DNA of 64,000 nucleotides from Wolbachia endosymbiont (group A) of Pogonocherus hispidulus (GTDB lineage Bacteria; Pseudomonadota; Alphaproteobacteria; Rickettsiales; Anaplasmataceae), in NCBI RefSeq assembly GCF_964028195.1, contig NZ_OZ034750.1, forward strand, positions 1,426,001 to 1,490,000. The letters run 5' to 3'. Made by a program: the position numbers and the translations under genes. The number at the start of each line of letters is the position of its first letter. Position 1 is the first letter of the stretch. Positions 9,289 through 28,036 of this stretch are shown here, one piece after another. The notes beneath the pieces were generated by a model, which saw nothing but the letters and a program-made list of their open reading frames with translations, ran no database searches and was not told where the DNA came from.

Positions 9289-11355
9289 ATGGAAATTGGG
9301 ATATCTAAATACAGAAATATAGGAATAATGGCTCACATAGATGCTGGTAAGACTACCACAACAGAGCGTATTTTATTTTATACTGGCAAGCAAAATAGAA
9401 TTGGTGAAGTGCACGATGGTGCAGCTTCTATGGATTGGATGGAGCAGGAAAAAGAGCGTGGTATTACAATCACATCTGCTGCAACAACATGTTTTTGGAA
9501 TGATCATAGGGTCAATATAATAGACACTCCAGGTCACGTTGATTTCACTATTGAAGTTGAGAGATCTTTAAGGGTTTTGGATGGTGCAGTTGCTGTATTT
9601 GATGGAGTTGCTGGAGTTGAACCTCAATCTGAGACAGTTTGGCGTCAAGCTGATAAATATAGCGTTCCTCGTATCTGCTTTGTTAATAAGATGGATAGAA
9701 TAGGGGCAAATTTTTATCGATGTGTTGATATGATAAAGACGAAGCTTGGTGCAGCACCTTTAGTAATTCAGTTGCCAATAGGAAGTGAGAAAGATTTCAA
9801 AGGTATAATCGACCTTATTTCTATGAAAGCCATTATATGGCAAGAAGAAACGTTGGGTGCTAAATTTTCTTATGAAGATATTCCTTCTGATTTGCTTGAC
9901 AAGGCTCAAGAATATCGAAATCTTTTATTAGATGCTGCAGCTGAGATGGATGATGAAGCGATGAATACTTACTTTGAGTCTAATGATCTGCCAGTGGATT
10001 TACTGAAAAAATGCGTGAGAAATGGGACCATTAAAGGAAAATTTGTTCCTGTATTATGTGGATCAGCTTTTAAAAATAAAGGCGTACAACCACTTTTAGA
10101 TGGTGTAGTTGATTTTTTACCTTCTCCTATTGATGTTGATGTAATTATTGGAACTGATCCTAAAGATTCAGAAAAGAAAATTGAGATCAAACCTTCAGAA
10201 AAAGAGAAATTCGTTGCTCTTGCGTTTAAAGTGATGACGGATAAGTTTGTAGGTAGCTTGACGTTTATTCGTATTTATTCCGGTAAGTTAAAATCTAAAT
10301 CTGCTGTGTTAAATGCGGGAAAGAATGAGACTGAAGGAATTGGCAGAATGCTGCTTATGCATGCAAATAACAGAGAAGATATAAATGAAGCTAAAGTTGG
10401 CGATATAGTTGCCTTAGTTGGATTAAAGAGAACAATTACTGGTGACACTTTATGTTCATCTGATTTTCCTATATTATTAGAGCGTATGGAATTTCCTGAG
10501 CCTGTTATTGAAATTGCTGTGGAACCTAAAACTACTTCAGATCAGGAAAAATTAGGTGTTGCTTTAAATAGATTGGTTGCAGAAGATCCTTCTTTAAGAA
10601 TGTCAGTAAATGCGGAGAGTGGACAGACTATATTGAAAGGCATGGGTGAGCTGCATCTTGAGATTATTGTTGATAGAATGAAGCGCGAGTTTAACGTTGA
10701 AGCTAACGTCGGTGCGCCTCAAGTTGCATATCGTGAAACTATCACTAAATCTGTTGAAATTGATTACATTCATAAAAAACAATCTGGTGGTGCTGGCCAA
10801 TTTGCAAAAGTAAAGATTATATTTGAACCTCTTGAGCCTGGTTCTGGGTTTCAATTTGAAAGTAAAATTGTAGGTGGTGCAATTCCAAAAGAATATATTC
10901 CTGGTGTACAAAATGGTTTAGAGTTGATAAAAGAAGGAGGCATGATCTCTGGTTTTCCGGTTATTGATTTTAAGGCTACCCTTATTGATGGTGCTTTCCA
11001 TGAAGTTGATTCTAGTCCTTTAGCTTTTGAACTTGCTGCTAAAGGTGCTTTTAAAGAGATGGCAAATAAAGCTGGTCCAAAAATGTTAGAACCTATAATG
11101 AAAGTTGAAATCATTACGCCTGAAGAGTATATGGGCGATATCATGGGCGATGTAAATAGCAGAAGGGGGCAAGTTTCAAGTATGGAAACGCATAATAGTA
11201 GCACTATAATTCTTGCTTTCGTACCTCTTGCGAATATGTTTGGTTATATAAATGTTTTGCGTTCTATATCTCAGGGAAGAGCTCAGTATAGTATGCATTT
11301 TTCTTATTATGAACAAGTACCACAATATGTGGTTGATGAGTTAAAGTATAATTAA
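9289..11355 (+). CDS. fusA: Elongation factor G
   Basis: Translocation GTPase. The 688-residue length is typical. G1 is [15 protein letters not shown], the switch I region [13 protein letters not shown]3 [16 protein letters not shown] and G4 [10 protein letters not shown]. Domain IV carries the repeat [16 protein letters not shown] and the tail has [14 protein letters not shown]. Start ATG 9289; no strong Shine-Dalgarno box is visible, as in many genes here. Codons largely end in A or T, in contrast with the following tuf. Confidence 0.98.
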   Translation: MEIGISKYRNIGIMAHIDAGKTTTTERILFYTGKQNRIGEVHDGAASMDWMEQEKERGITITSAATTCFWNDHRVNIIDTPGHVDFTIEVERSLRVLDGAVAVFDGVAGVEPQSETVWRQADKYSVPRICFVNKMDRIGANFYRCVDMIKTKLGAAPLVIQLPIGSEKDFKGIIDLISMKAIIWQEETLGAKFSYEDIPSDLLDKAQEYRNLLLDAAAEMDDEAMNTYFESNDLPVDLLKKCVRNGTIKGKFVPVLCGSAFKNKGVQPLLDGVVDFLPSPIDVDVIIGTDPKDSEKKIEIKPSEKEKFVALAFKVMTDKFVGSLTFIRIYSGKLKSKSAVLNAGKNETEGIGRMLLMHANNREDINEAKVGDIVALVGLKRTITGDTLCSSDFPILLERMEFPEPVIEIAVEPKTTSDQEKLGVALNRLVAEDPSLRMSVNAESGQTILKGMGELHLEIIVDRMKREFNVEANVGAPQVAYRETITKSVEIDYIHKKQSGGAGQFAKVKIIFEPLEPGSGFQFESKIVGGAIPKEYIPGVQNGLELIKEGGMISGFPVIDFKATLIDGAFHEVDSSPLAFELAAKGAFKEMANKAGPKMLEPIMKVEIITPEEYMGDIMGDVNSRRGQVSSMETHNSSTIILAFVPLANMFGYINVLRSISQGRAQYSMHFSYYEQVPQYVVDELKYN

Positions 11356-11366
11356 GGGTAATAATT

Positions 11367-12539
11367 ATGACAGCAGTAGTGGAAGCATTTGGAAAGCCGC
11401 ATGTAAATGTGGGAACAATAGGACATGTGGATCATGGGAAGACAACGTTAACAGCGGCGATAACAAAGCATTATGGAAATTTTGTAGCGTACGATCAGAT
11501 AGATAAAGCGCCAGAAGAAAGGAAGAGGGGGATAACGATAGCAACAGCGCATGTTGAGTATCAGACGGAAAAAAGGCATTATGCACACGTTGATTGTCCT
11601 GGACACGCTGACTATGTAAAGAACATGATAGTAGGTGCAGCACAGATGGATGCGGCGATATTGGTAGTGTCGGGGGTTGATGGGCCAATGCCACAAACGA
11701 GAGAGCATATATTGCTGGCGAAGCAGGTAGGTGTTGGATATATCGTGGTGTATATAAATAAAGCTGATGTTGCTGATGCTGATATGATAGACTTGGTAGA
11801 AATGGAAGTGAGGGAATTGCTGAATAAATACGGATTTCCAGGGGATGAAGTGCCTGTGGTAGTGGGGTCTGCATTGAAAGCGCTGGAGGATGATAGCAGC
11901 GAATATGGAAAGAAATCAATAGATAAATTGATGGAAAAGTTAGATAAATATGTGGCGGTTCCACCAAGGCCTGTGGATTTACCATTTTTGTTGCCAATCG
12001 AAGATGTATTTTCGATATCGGGGCGAGGAACGGTGGTAACAGGAAGGATAGAGAAGGGAGAGATAAAGACGGGAGAAGAGATAGAGATAATAGGTCTGAA
12101 AGCGACGCAAAAGACGATATGCACAGGTGTAGAAATGTTTAAGAAGTTGCTGGATAAGGGAAGTGCAGGACTCAATGTAGGGATATTACTAAGAGGGACA
12201 AAGAGAGAAGAAGTGGAGAGAGGGCAAGTATTAGCAAAACCGGGGACGATAACGCTGCATAGAAAGTTTAAGGCGGAGGTTTATATATTAAAGAAAGAGG
12301 AGGGAGGAAGGCATACACCATTTTTTGCGAATTACCAGCCACAGTTTTATTTAAGGACAACGGATGTAACGGGGAGCATAAAATTGCTAGATGGGAAGGA
12401 GATGGTAATGCCAGGAGATAATGTGAGTGTAGAAGTAGAATTGCAAGTACCGATAGCAATGGATAAGGGATTGCGTTTTGCGATAAGAGAAGGCGGTAGA
12501 ACTGTTGGTTCTGGTGTTGTTTCTGAAATTTTGGAGTGA
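11367..12539 (+). CDS. tuf: Elongation factor Tu
   Basis: Delivers aminoacyl-tRNA to the ribosome. At 390 residues it is complete, with [26 protein letters not shown] and [10 protein letters not shown] as G1, G3 and G4. Base use is unlike its neighbours: most codons end in G or A (ACG, GCG, GGG, GTA, AGG), giving a purine-rich coding strand, whereas fusA and nusG favour T-ending codons. The last 15 or so codons from about 12494 switch to the neighbour style. That fits exchange between two tuf copies. A tRNA-Trp gene follows at once, the order seen downstream of tufB in many bacteria. Confidence 0.98.
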   Translation: MTAVVEAFGKPHVNVGTIGHVDHGKTTLTAAITKHYGNFVAYDQIDKAPEERKRGITIATAHVEYQTEKRHYAHVDCPGHADYVKNMIVGAAQMDAAILVVSGVDGPMPQTREHILLAKQVGVGYIVVYINKADVADADMIDLVEMEVRELLNKYGFPGDEVPVVVGSALKALEDDSSEYGKKSIDKLMEKLDKYVAVPPRPVDLPFLLPIEDVFSISGRGTVVTGRIEKGEIKTGEEIEIIGLKATQKTICTGVEMFKKLLDKGSAGLNVGILLRGTKREEVERGQVLAKPGTITLHRKFKAEVYILKKEEGGRHTPFFANYQPQFYLRTTDVTGSIKLLDGKEMVMPGDNVSVEVELQVPIAMDKGLRFAIREGGRTVGSGVVSEILE

Positions 12540-12552
12540 GAGTTTGAGTTAT

Positions 12553-12625
12553 AGGAGTGTAGCTCAATTGGTAGAGCGCTGGTCTCCAAAACCAGAGGTT
12601 GTAGGTTCAATTCCTATCGCTCCTG
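12553..12625 (+). tRNA. trnW: tRNA-Trp (CCA)
   Basis: A 73-nt cloverleaf: acceptor AGGAGTG pairs with CGCTCCT (one G-T), D arm GCTC/GAGC, anticodon stem CTGGT/ACCAG with loop CTCCAAA (anticodon CCA), T arm GTAGG/CCTAT around TTCAATT, one wobble pair. Discriminator G. CCA is not encoded. Lies between tuf and secE and is probably cotranscribed. Confidence 0.97.
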
Positions 12626-12644
12626 CATTAATGTTGTGGTGAAA

Positions 12645-12845
12645 ATGTTAAAAAGTTTGTGTGTTTTTTTCTATGATATAAAGCAAGAAATACGAAGAAT
12701 TGCTTGGATAAAGAAACAGGAGGTGTTGTCATCTCTATTTGTTGTGATGATTGTTATATTATGCTTTTCGATTTTCTTCTGTTTTGTGGATTTTATGTCT
12801 CTTTACGTAATTAAGGCTTTATTTGGAATTATTTATGGAATGTGA
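12645..12845 (+). CDS. secE: Preprotein translocase subunit SecE
   Basis: Small essential subunit of the SecYEG channel in the inner membrane. About 66 residues: amphipathic segment FFYDIKQEIRRIAWIKKQEV (the SecE signature with conserved Trp and basic residues), then one membrane span from about residue 28 to 48 and a short hydrophobic tail. In-frame GTG codons at 12636 and 12639 precede ATG 12645; the ATG is preferred. Its 3' end overlaps the nusG start by 11 bp, suggesting translational coupling. Confidence 0.92.
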   Translation: MLKSLCVFFYDIKQEIRRIAWIKKQEVLSSLFVVMIVILCFSIFFCFVDFMSLYVIKALFGIIYGM

Positions 12846-13671
12846 ATATAAATGGTATGTCATTAGAGTTGATTATGGATATGAGCAAAATATACGCGAA
12901 TTGGTAAGTAATGCTGTTTATTTTAAGGAAGTGTTTATTCCTTATCAAACGGTATGTAATTCAAAGTCTGATATAAAAGAGTTATGTGAAGTGTATGTAT
13001 ATATGCATCTATGTGATGAAAGCAAAAACATTTTGAATCAAACGCCTGGATTCTGCAGTGGCGAATCTGGTGATTTTGAGATGATTTCAGATGATGAGAT
13101 AAGTTTAAAGTGTAAAGAATTTAATAGATATAAATGGTATATCTTGAGAGTTGCTTCCAATTGTGAAGAGAAAGTGCGCCAACATATATTGGAAAATTCT
13201 ATGAGATTGAGTGTTAATGGTTACTTTAAGGAAGTTTTTATTCCATATGAAGAGCTAAGTGAAGTAGAGTTGAAATCTAAGAAAATTGCTACACGAAGGA
13301 AATGCTTCCCTGGTTATGTCTTTTTATACGTGAATTTATGCGATGAAGTATTGAATTTTATCAATAATATACCAAAATCTCTTAAGGTTTATGGGTTTTT
13401 GAAAAATGGTAATATTCCAAAGGTGATTTTGGACGATGAGATTCACTCAATGTGTAATGCACTTTATAATGCTCAAGAGACAAAGAAGTTAGGTTATGGT
13501 TATGAAAAAGGTGAAAAAGTGAAAATTAATGATGGTCTTTTTCAAAATTTTACTGGTAAGGTAAATATGGTAAACGATGAGAAAAAAATTATTAATGTGG
13601 AAGTATCAATTTTAGGTAAGCCGACAATAATAGAGCTTGATCTGGCTCAAGTAGAGAAAATAGAGGATTAA
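12835..13671 (+). CDS. nusG: Transcription factor NusG with duplicated N-terminal domain
   Basis: NusG binds RNA polymerase and couples it to Rho or the ribosome. From ATG 12835 (inside the secE end) the protein is 278 residues, about 100 longer than usual. The excess is a second NGN-like domain. Copy 1 begins YKWYVIRVDYGYEQNIREL and contains YFKEVFIPYQTV; copy 2 begins YKWYILRVASNCEEKVRQH and contains YFKEVFIPYEEL followed by the true family motif RKCFPGYVFLYVN. Copy 1 lacks this FPGY motif but keeps VYVYMHLCDES and DDEISLKC. The C-terminal KOW domain is EKGEKVKINDGLFQNFTGKV. Copy 2 plus KOW forms a normal NusG; copy 1 is an extra, diverged domain. An in-frame TTG at 12823 is a less likely start. 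Confidence 0.93.
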   Translation: MECEYKWYVIRVDYGYEQNIRELVSNAVYFKEVFIPYQTVCNSKSDIKELCEVYVYMHLCDESKNILNQTPGFCSGESGDFEMISDDEISLKCKEFNRYKWYILRVASNCEEKVRQHILENSMRLSVNGYFKEVFIPYEELSEVELKSKKIATRRKCFPGYVFLYVNLCDEVLNFINNIPKSLKVYGFLKNGNIPKVILDDEIHSMCNALYNAQETKKLGYGYEKGEKVKINDGLFQNFTGKVNMVNDEKKIINVEVSILGKPTIIELDLAQVEKIED

Positions 13672-13673
13672 TT

Positions 13674-14114
13674 ATGAGTGTTATAGTTGCTAAGATTAAC
13701 TTACTTATGGAAGCTGGGAAAGCAATTCCAGGACCGAAAATTGCTTCAGTACTTGGTCCACGTGGTATACCTGTTCCTAAGTTTTGTGAAGCTTTTAATA
13801 AAGTTACTAGCGCTGCTAACGCTAATTATAAAGTAGGCGATTTAGTAACAGTGCGAATTTCCATAAAGGATGATCGCTCTCATGATTTTACTGTCAGCGG
13901 TCCACCTGTGGCTTATTTACTTAAGCAGGAGGCTAAATTAAGTAAAAGTTCTGGTAATCCTGGTAAAGAATTAGTGGCTAAATTACCTATGTCTGCTATA
14001 ATTAAAGTGGCAAAGTGCAAGATGGTTGATATGAAAGTGGATAATGAAGATTCAGCAGTGAAAATGGTTGTAGGCACTGCAAAATCTATGGGTATAGAAG
14101 TTGTGGAAGGTTAG
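13674..14114 (+). CDS. rplK: 50S ribosomal protein L11
   Basis: Part of the GTPase-associated stalk base and target of thiopeptides. At 146 residues it is full length. The N-domain has AGKAIPGPKIASVLGPRGI with the conserved proline-rich turns; the C-domain ends GTAKSMGIEVVEG. Starts two bases after the nusG stop. L11, L1, L10 and L7/L12 follow in canonical order. Confidence 0.97.
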   Translation: MSVIVAKINLLMEAGKAIPGPKIASVLGPRGIPVPKFCEAFNKVTSAANANYKVGDLVTVRISIKDDRSHDFTVSGPPVAYLLKQEAKLSKSSGNPGKELVAKLPMSAIIKVAKCKMVDMKVDNEDSAVKMVVGTAKSMGIEVVEG

Positions 14115-14118
14115 GTAA

Positions 14119-14772
14119 ATGAATACATATAATGATAATCCTAAGCAGTGTTTGAAGAAGATTGTTGAGTCTGCTTCAGCAAAATTTAATGAATCAGTTG
14201 ATATTGCAGTCAATTTAGGCGTAGATTCACGTAAATCTGAAGAGCAGGTGCGTGGTACAGTAGTTTTGCCTAAAGGTATCGGGAAGAATATTAAAGTAGC
14301 TGTTTTCGCTCAAGATAAACATTTATTAGAAGCTGAAAAAGCTGGTGCTGATATTGCAGGAGGAGAGGATTTAGTTGAAGAAATAAAAAAAGGTAGAAAA
14401 TTAGATGTTGATTGGTGCATTACTACTCCTGATTTTATGGCAAAAATCACTCCTATTGCAAAAGTATTGGGTGCTAAAGGGCTGATGCCTAACCCTAAAT
14501 TTGGTACTGTGACTTCTAACATTGCAGAAGCTATTAAAACCATTAAGTCTGGTCAGGTAAAATTTAGAACAGATAAAAATGGTATTATTCATGGCAAATT
14601 AGGAAATATTAAATTTGATATTGATGACTTGCTAGAAAATTTAAAAGCCTTTCTTAAAGTAATTAAAGATAATAAACCTATTTCTGCGAAAGGAATTTAC
14701 TTTAAGGGTGTTTTTTTAAATTCAACTATGGGCGAAGCTTATAAGATAAGCAAAGTGGAAGATATAATTTAA
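14119..14772 (+). CDS. rplA: 50S ribosomal protein L1
   Basis: Forms the L1 stalk and in many bacteria represses its own operon. The 217-residue length is somewhat short at the N-terminus compared with E. coli (234). Conserved parts: [38 protein letters not shown] and [14 protein letters not shown]. It starts 4 bp after rplK. Confidence 0.97.
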   Translation: MNTYNDNPKQCLKKIVESASAKFNESVDIAVNLGVDSRKSEEQVRGTVVLPKGIGKNIKVAVFAQDKHLLEAEKAGADIAGGEDLVEEIKKGRKLDVDWCITTPDFMAKITPIAKVLGAKGLMPNPKFGTVTSNIAEAIKTIKSGQVKFRTDKNGIIHGKLGNIKFDIDDLLENLKAFLKVIKDNKPISAKGIYFKGVFLNSTMGEAYKISKVEDII

Positions 14773-14784
14773 GGGAGTGATACC

Positions 14785-15728
<944 letters not shown>

Positions 15729-15768
15729 CGTTTAATATATTAATTTTATATTGATATAGCTCTTTTAA

Positions 15769-24300
<8,532 letters not shown>

Positions 24301-24306
24301 GTACAG

Positions 24307-25269
24307 CTAGTGTGTCTCTTGACCAAAAAAGCCAATAATATTTTCTTTTACTTCCGTGCTATCTGTCATGTTATTTACTCTCATGCGAAATTCAGATGAG
24401 CTTTGAAGCCCGCTACTGTACCAACCTATGTGTTTGCGGGCCATCTTTATTCCTGTGTCATTTCCATAGTACTCAAGAATATTGTCGTAATGCTCGAGTA
24501 TGATGCTTAATCTCTCTGAAGCTGTTGGTTCAGAAGTTTCACTTTCACTGAGAAAGTTCATTGCTTGATTAATCAGCCAAGGTTTACCGTAGGCACCACG
24601 ACCTATCATCACTCCGTCTGCTCCAGATTCTTTGAGAGCATTCTGAATATCATTTAAATTTTTAATATCACCATTCACTATAACTGGGATTTTTACTTGT
24701 TCTTTAACATTTCTAACGAATTTCCAATCTGCTTGACCGTTATAGAGCTGCGCTCTTGTTCTTCCATGCACAGTAATCATTTTTGCTCCTAACTCCTCGG
24801 CAATTTTTGCTAAACGCGGAGCATTGCGATTTTCATCGTTCCATCCAGTGCGCATTTTCACTGTAACTGGCACATTCACTGCCTTGACTACAGCCTCAAT
24901 TATCTCAGCGGCTTTTTTCTCATCACGCATTAGCGCTGATCCTGCATAACCGTTTACAACTTTTTTAACAGGACAACCGAAATTTATATCTATTATTTTT
25001 GCACCCATATCCTCATTTAGTTTTGCAGCCTCTGCCATTACATCCGGCTCGCATCCAGCAAGCTGAACAGCAGTTAGCTCATCAACTTTTGCTTTTTGTA
25101 GACTCTGGCGAGTTTGCATGATCATGGCTCTGCTTGCAATCATCTCTGAAACCAACAAACTTGCACCTAGCTTCTTTACAATACTTCTAAACGGATAATC
25201 AGTTACCCCTGACATTGGAGCTAAAATAACTGAAGAATCAATCGTCAAACTTCCTATTTGCAGGGGCAT
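24307..25269 (-). CDS. dusB: tRNA-dihydrouridine synthase B
   Basis: FMN-dependent reduction of specific uridines to dihydrouridine in tRNA. The 320-residue protein has the TIM-barrel start LAPMSGVTDYPFRSIVKKLG, the catalytic-Cys motif INFGCPVKKVVNGYAGSALM, TVKMRTGWND, ITVHGRTRAQLYNGQADW and VMIGRGAYGKPWLI. DusB is preferred to DusA or DusC because of the NFGCP context and because reduced alphaproteobacteria usually keep this one. Its 3' end faces the rpoBC 3' end with 6 bp between them; the two converge. Confidence 0.94.
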   Translation of the reverse strand: MPLQIGSLTIDSSVILAPMSGVTDYPFRSIVKKLGASLLVSEMIASRAMIMQTRQSLQKAKVDELTAVQLAGCEPDVMAEAAKLNEDMGAKIIDINFGCPVKKVVNGYAGSALMRDEKKAAEIIEAVVKAVNVPVTVKMRTGWNDENRNAPRLAKIAEELGAKMITVHGRTRAQLYNGQADWKFVRNVKEQVKIPVIVNGDIKNLNDIQNALKESGADGVMIGRGAYGKPWLINQAMNFLSESETSEPTASERLSIILEHYDNILEYYGNDTGIKMARKHIGWYSSGLQSSSEFRMRVNNMTDSTEVKENIIGFFGQETH

Positions 25270-25297
25270 GAGGTTAATGATAATTCTTCATTGTGAA

Positions 25298-26581
25298 CTA
25301 CGTAATGTTACAAAACGAGCCCGTATGCTGCACCTCTGAAGTAGAAGATGTCTTCGTCCTTGGCGAAAGATCGCATAAAAGTTCATTTTCTAGATTTTCT
25401 CTCCACTCTTTATCCTCCATAAGTACTTTTGCAAACTCTCTTCTTTTCCCATTCAAATCAAATTTATATTCTGATAACTTTTTGTCAATCTCATCAAATG
25501 ATTTGCCTTCATTAAGCATTTGTGTAACTCTACGAGCATTTTCTAATGCGAATATTCCACAGTTATGCCCATCGCTTTGTTGTCTGGCTCCGGAGCTTCT
25601 TATATTACAGTTTTCTATTTCCAAAACTGCTTCCAGTGCGCTCACTATATTATCAGTATTTATTGGGACATTAATTAATTCATTTTTCTTGTCCCGACAC
25701 GTTTGTGCTGTTTTTCGGACATCTTGACCCATTTCTTTTTTTCCTTGTGCATTTAACTCACTGGCTTGGTTAGTAAGAGGTGTAAATAACTTGTCTTTAA
25801 TTTCATTTGCAAGTTTTATACTACTACGTTTACTACCAGGACTTGGTAATTTAGCACTAAAGGAATCACAGTAATAAGCACTAAATTGTTTATCATCTGG
25901 GTTGTACGCGACAACTAGTGTGGTCCAATGAAGATTTCCTAAATTCACCACTGAAGTGAACGTTACTTTTAGATTTTCCTGTTCTGCTTTATTTTTATAT
26001 TCTTTCAATCTTTCATTTAAAGAGTCAAGATTACCAGGGATACAGAAGAATACACCATCCGTAAAACCTTCTGAATACTTATATTTAATTCTTGCAATAT
26101 GAGCAATATCATGTTGCTGCAACCAGTAAGCGTAATTCTTTCTATTTGTCTGATGCACAAGAGTGTCCAAATTTTCATGAAACTCTTTACCACCCAAACC
26201 ACTATCCAAAGAGCTTCTACGGCTACTGTTCCTTGAATCGGGTTCACTGCCTGGTACAATACCACTATCTCCATCTTGAGTTTTTTGCTCACCTTGACCT
26301 GCTCCTTTCCCATTAATATAACCCTTCGCTAAGTAAAATAAAGGTTCAACAACCATTTTGTATGCTGCTGTAACAACTATTCCCATTATAATCCAAATCA
26401 CAGGATGAGAAATTAGCATAGCAAGTGGAAAGGTCAATAGAGGAAATCCTATTATCAACCCCAAACAGCCAACAGCAAATGTGGCTGCTAGGCATACACA
26501 AGTAGCGTAGATAACGAATTTCCCACCAGCAAAGTAAGTGCTCTCTTTAAATTGATTATATTTTTCTGTGATGCCCAACAT
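25298..26581 (-). CDS. Membrane-anchored Ulp1/C48-like cysteine protease
   Basis: Two or three hydrophobic segments at residues 20-47, 48-75 and possibly 76-85 suggest insertion in a membrane, followed by a Gly/Ser-rich linker (90-130) and a globular domain (about 145-400). In that domain the Ulp1/SENP triad appears in the right order: H218 in NLGNLHWTTLVVAY, D239 in AYYCDSFSAK, and C341 in QQSDGHNCGIFALENAR, with the oxyanion Gln at 334/335. AYWLQQHDIAHI near 151 resembles the family N-terminal part. Ulp1-fold enzymes remove ubiquitin or SUMO-like proteins, substrates that exist in the host, not in the bacterium; Wolbachia CidB carries such a domain. This protein is not CidB: it is far shorter and no cidA-like partner is adjacent. 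A host-directed effector is inferred. Confidence 0.75.
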   Translation of the reverse strand: MLGITEKYNQFKESTYFAGGKFVIYATCVCLAATFAVGCLGLIIGFPLLTFPLAMLISHPVIWIIMGIVVTAAYKMVVEPLFYLAKGYINGKGAGQGEQKTQDGDSGIVPGSEPDSRNSSRRSSLDSGLGGKEFHENLDTLVHQTNRKNYAYWLQQHDIAHIARIKYKYSEGFTDGVFFCIPGNLDSLNERLKEYKNKAEQENLKVTFTSVVNLGNLHWTTLVVAYNPDDKQFSAYYCDSFSAKLPSPGSKRSSIKLANEIKDKLFTPLTNQASELNAQGKKEMGQDVRKTAQTCRDKKNELINVPINTDNIVSALEAVLEIENCNIRSSGARQQSDGHNCGIFALENARRVTQMLNEGKSFDEIDKKLSEYKFDLNGKRREFAKVLMEDKEWRENLENELLCDLSPRTKTSSTSEVQHTGSFCNIT

Positions 26582-26611
26582 ACTATATCCTATGAACGCT
26601 AAGTTAATTAA

Positions 26612-26640
26612 ATTTTAACAAATTCTAACAAAAAAATCAA
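26612..26640 (-). promoter_or_regulatory. Promoter of the Ulp1-like gene
   Basis: Minus strand TTGATT (26640-26635), 17 bp, TAAAAT (26617-26612), about 30 bp upstream of the start at 26581. The start is preceded by a weak AGGATAT box. Confidence 0.5.
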
Positions 26641-26724
26641 CCATAATAATTTTAGTAGTATGAGAAAATATTGAGTATTAAGAGCTTTTGAAGTACAGTA
26701 GCAATGTTAGTAATAGCACAATAT

Positions 26725-28002
26725 ATGCACGATATAGAATATATACGCAAAAACCCTGAAGGATTTGAAAAGGCAATGAGAAGCAGGGAAATTAGAGAAT
26801 CTACTGCAAAAGAGATATTAGAAATTGATCACGAGAAAAGGTCATTAACCACTAAATTGCAAGATTTAAATAGGCAGCGCAATGAAATCACAGAGGAAAT
26901 AAAGAAGCTTAAAATGAGCAAGAGCCCCTGTGAAGAGCAAATAAAATCATCAAAAAGCATCACAAATGAGATAGAGGCAATCAGCTTAAAAGAACAAGCA
27001 GAAAAGGATAAGTTAGTGAATGTTTTATCTAGCTTACCAAATACTTCTGCGCAAGATGTGCCAATAGGCGCAGATGAGAACTCTAATTTAGAGGTGAGAA
27101 GATATGGAGGAAAAAGACAGTTTGATTTTACAGCAAAATCTCATTATGAACTCGGAGAAAAATTAGGTTTAATGGACTTCGAACAAGCGGCGAAAATTTC
27201 CGGATCAAGATTTGCGATATTAAAAGGACAGTTAGCTAAGCTTGGACGAGCGCTAATAAATTTTATGCTTGAAATGCATGTTAATGAATTTGGCTATACT
27301 GAGGTGTACCACCCAGCTTTGGTGAAAAACGAAGCTATGTATAATGTTGGTCAGCTACCGAAATTTTCTGACGATTCGTATTTAACTACCGACGAATTGA
27401 GGTTGATTCCCACAAGTGAAGTGTTTTTAACAAATTTGGTTGCTGATAAAATAGTAGAGGAAAAAGAACTGCCTATTCGTTTTACTGCGTATTCAGAGTG
27501 TTTTCGTAAAGAAGCAGGCAGCGCAGGGCGAGACACGAGAGGCATGATAAGGCAACACCAATTTGGTAAAGTGGAGTTGGTGAGTATTACAACTGAAGAC
27601 CAATCAAATGATGAACTTGAGCGCATGACGAGTGTTGTTGAAGAGATATTAAAAAAACTAGAATTACCGTATAGAGTAATGCTACTGTGTAGTGGTGATA
27701 TGGGTTTTGCTGCACAAAGGACTTATGACATAGAGGTATGGTTACCTGAGCAAAATAAATATAGAGAAATATCAAGCTGCTCAAATTGTGGTGCATTTCA
27801 AGCAAGAAGGATGAACGCTAAATACTCTTCAGAAACTGATAAAAAGATAAAAAAATATGTTCACACTTTAAACGGCTCAGCTTTAGCTATAGGAAGAACG
27901 ATTGTTGCCATAATGGAGAATTATCAAAATTCTGACGGGTCGATTGCAATACCAAACGTGTTGCAAAAATACATGAGTAATGATACTGTTATAAGCAAAT
28001 AA
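26725..28002 (+). CDS. serS: Seryl-tRNA synthetase
   Basis: Charges tRNA-Ser. The N-terminal antiparallel coiled coil (about 30-100, [20 protein letters not shown]) binds the long variable arm. Class II motif 2 is [21 protein letters not shown] and motif 3 [36 protein letters not shown] is the seryl-specific segment. I start at ATG 26725 ([14 protein letters not shown]), which matches family N-termini and gives 425 residues; an upstream in-frame ATG at 26704 would add seven residues. Confidence 0.96.
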   Translation: MHDIEYIRKNPEGFEKAMRSREIRESTAKEILEIDHEKRSLTTKLQDLNRQRNEITEEIKKLKMSKSPCEEQIKSSKSITNEIEAISLKEQAEKDKLVNVLSSLPNTSAQDVPIGADENSNLEVRRYGGKRQFDFTAKSHYELGEKLGLMDFEQAAKISGSRFAILKGQLAKLGRALINFMLEMHVNEFGYTEVYHPALVKNEAMYNVGQLPKFSDDSYLTTDELRLIPTSEVFLTNLVADKIVEEKELPIRFTAYSECFRKEAGSAGRDTRGMIRQHQFGKVELVSITTEDQSNDELERMTSVVEEILKKLELPYRVMLLCSGDMGFAAQRTYDIEVWLPEQNKYREISSCSNCGAFQARRMNAKYSSETDKKIKKYVHTLNGSALAIGRTIVAIMENYQNSDGSIAIPNVLQKYMSNDTVISK

Positions 28003-28036
28003 TAATTTTGACATATAGAAAAGCGAGGAAATAAAG

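Noticed and set aside
11365..12610. Several long minus-strand frames (up to 210 codons) opposite tuf
   Set aside because: They come from the purine-rich codon style of tuf, which removes stops from the opposite strand; tuf is certain and the frames have no family character.
12823..12834. TTG start for nusG
   Set aside because: ATG 12835 lies only 12 bp later and overlaps secE in a normal coupled way.
25298..26581. CidB-type incompatibility nuclease/deubiquitylase operon
   Set aside because: Protein is only 427 residues, has a membrane hairpin, and there is no cidA-like gene next to it; only the protease domain type is shared.
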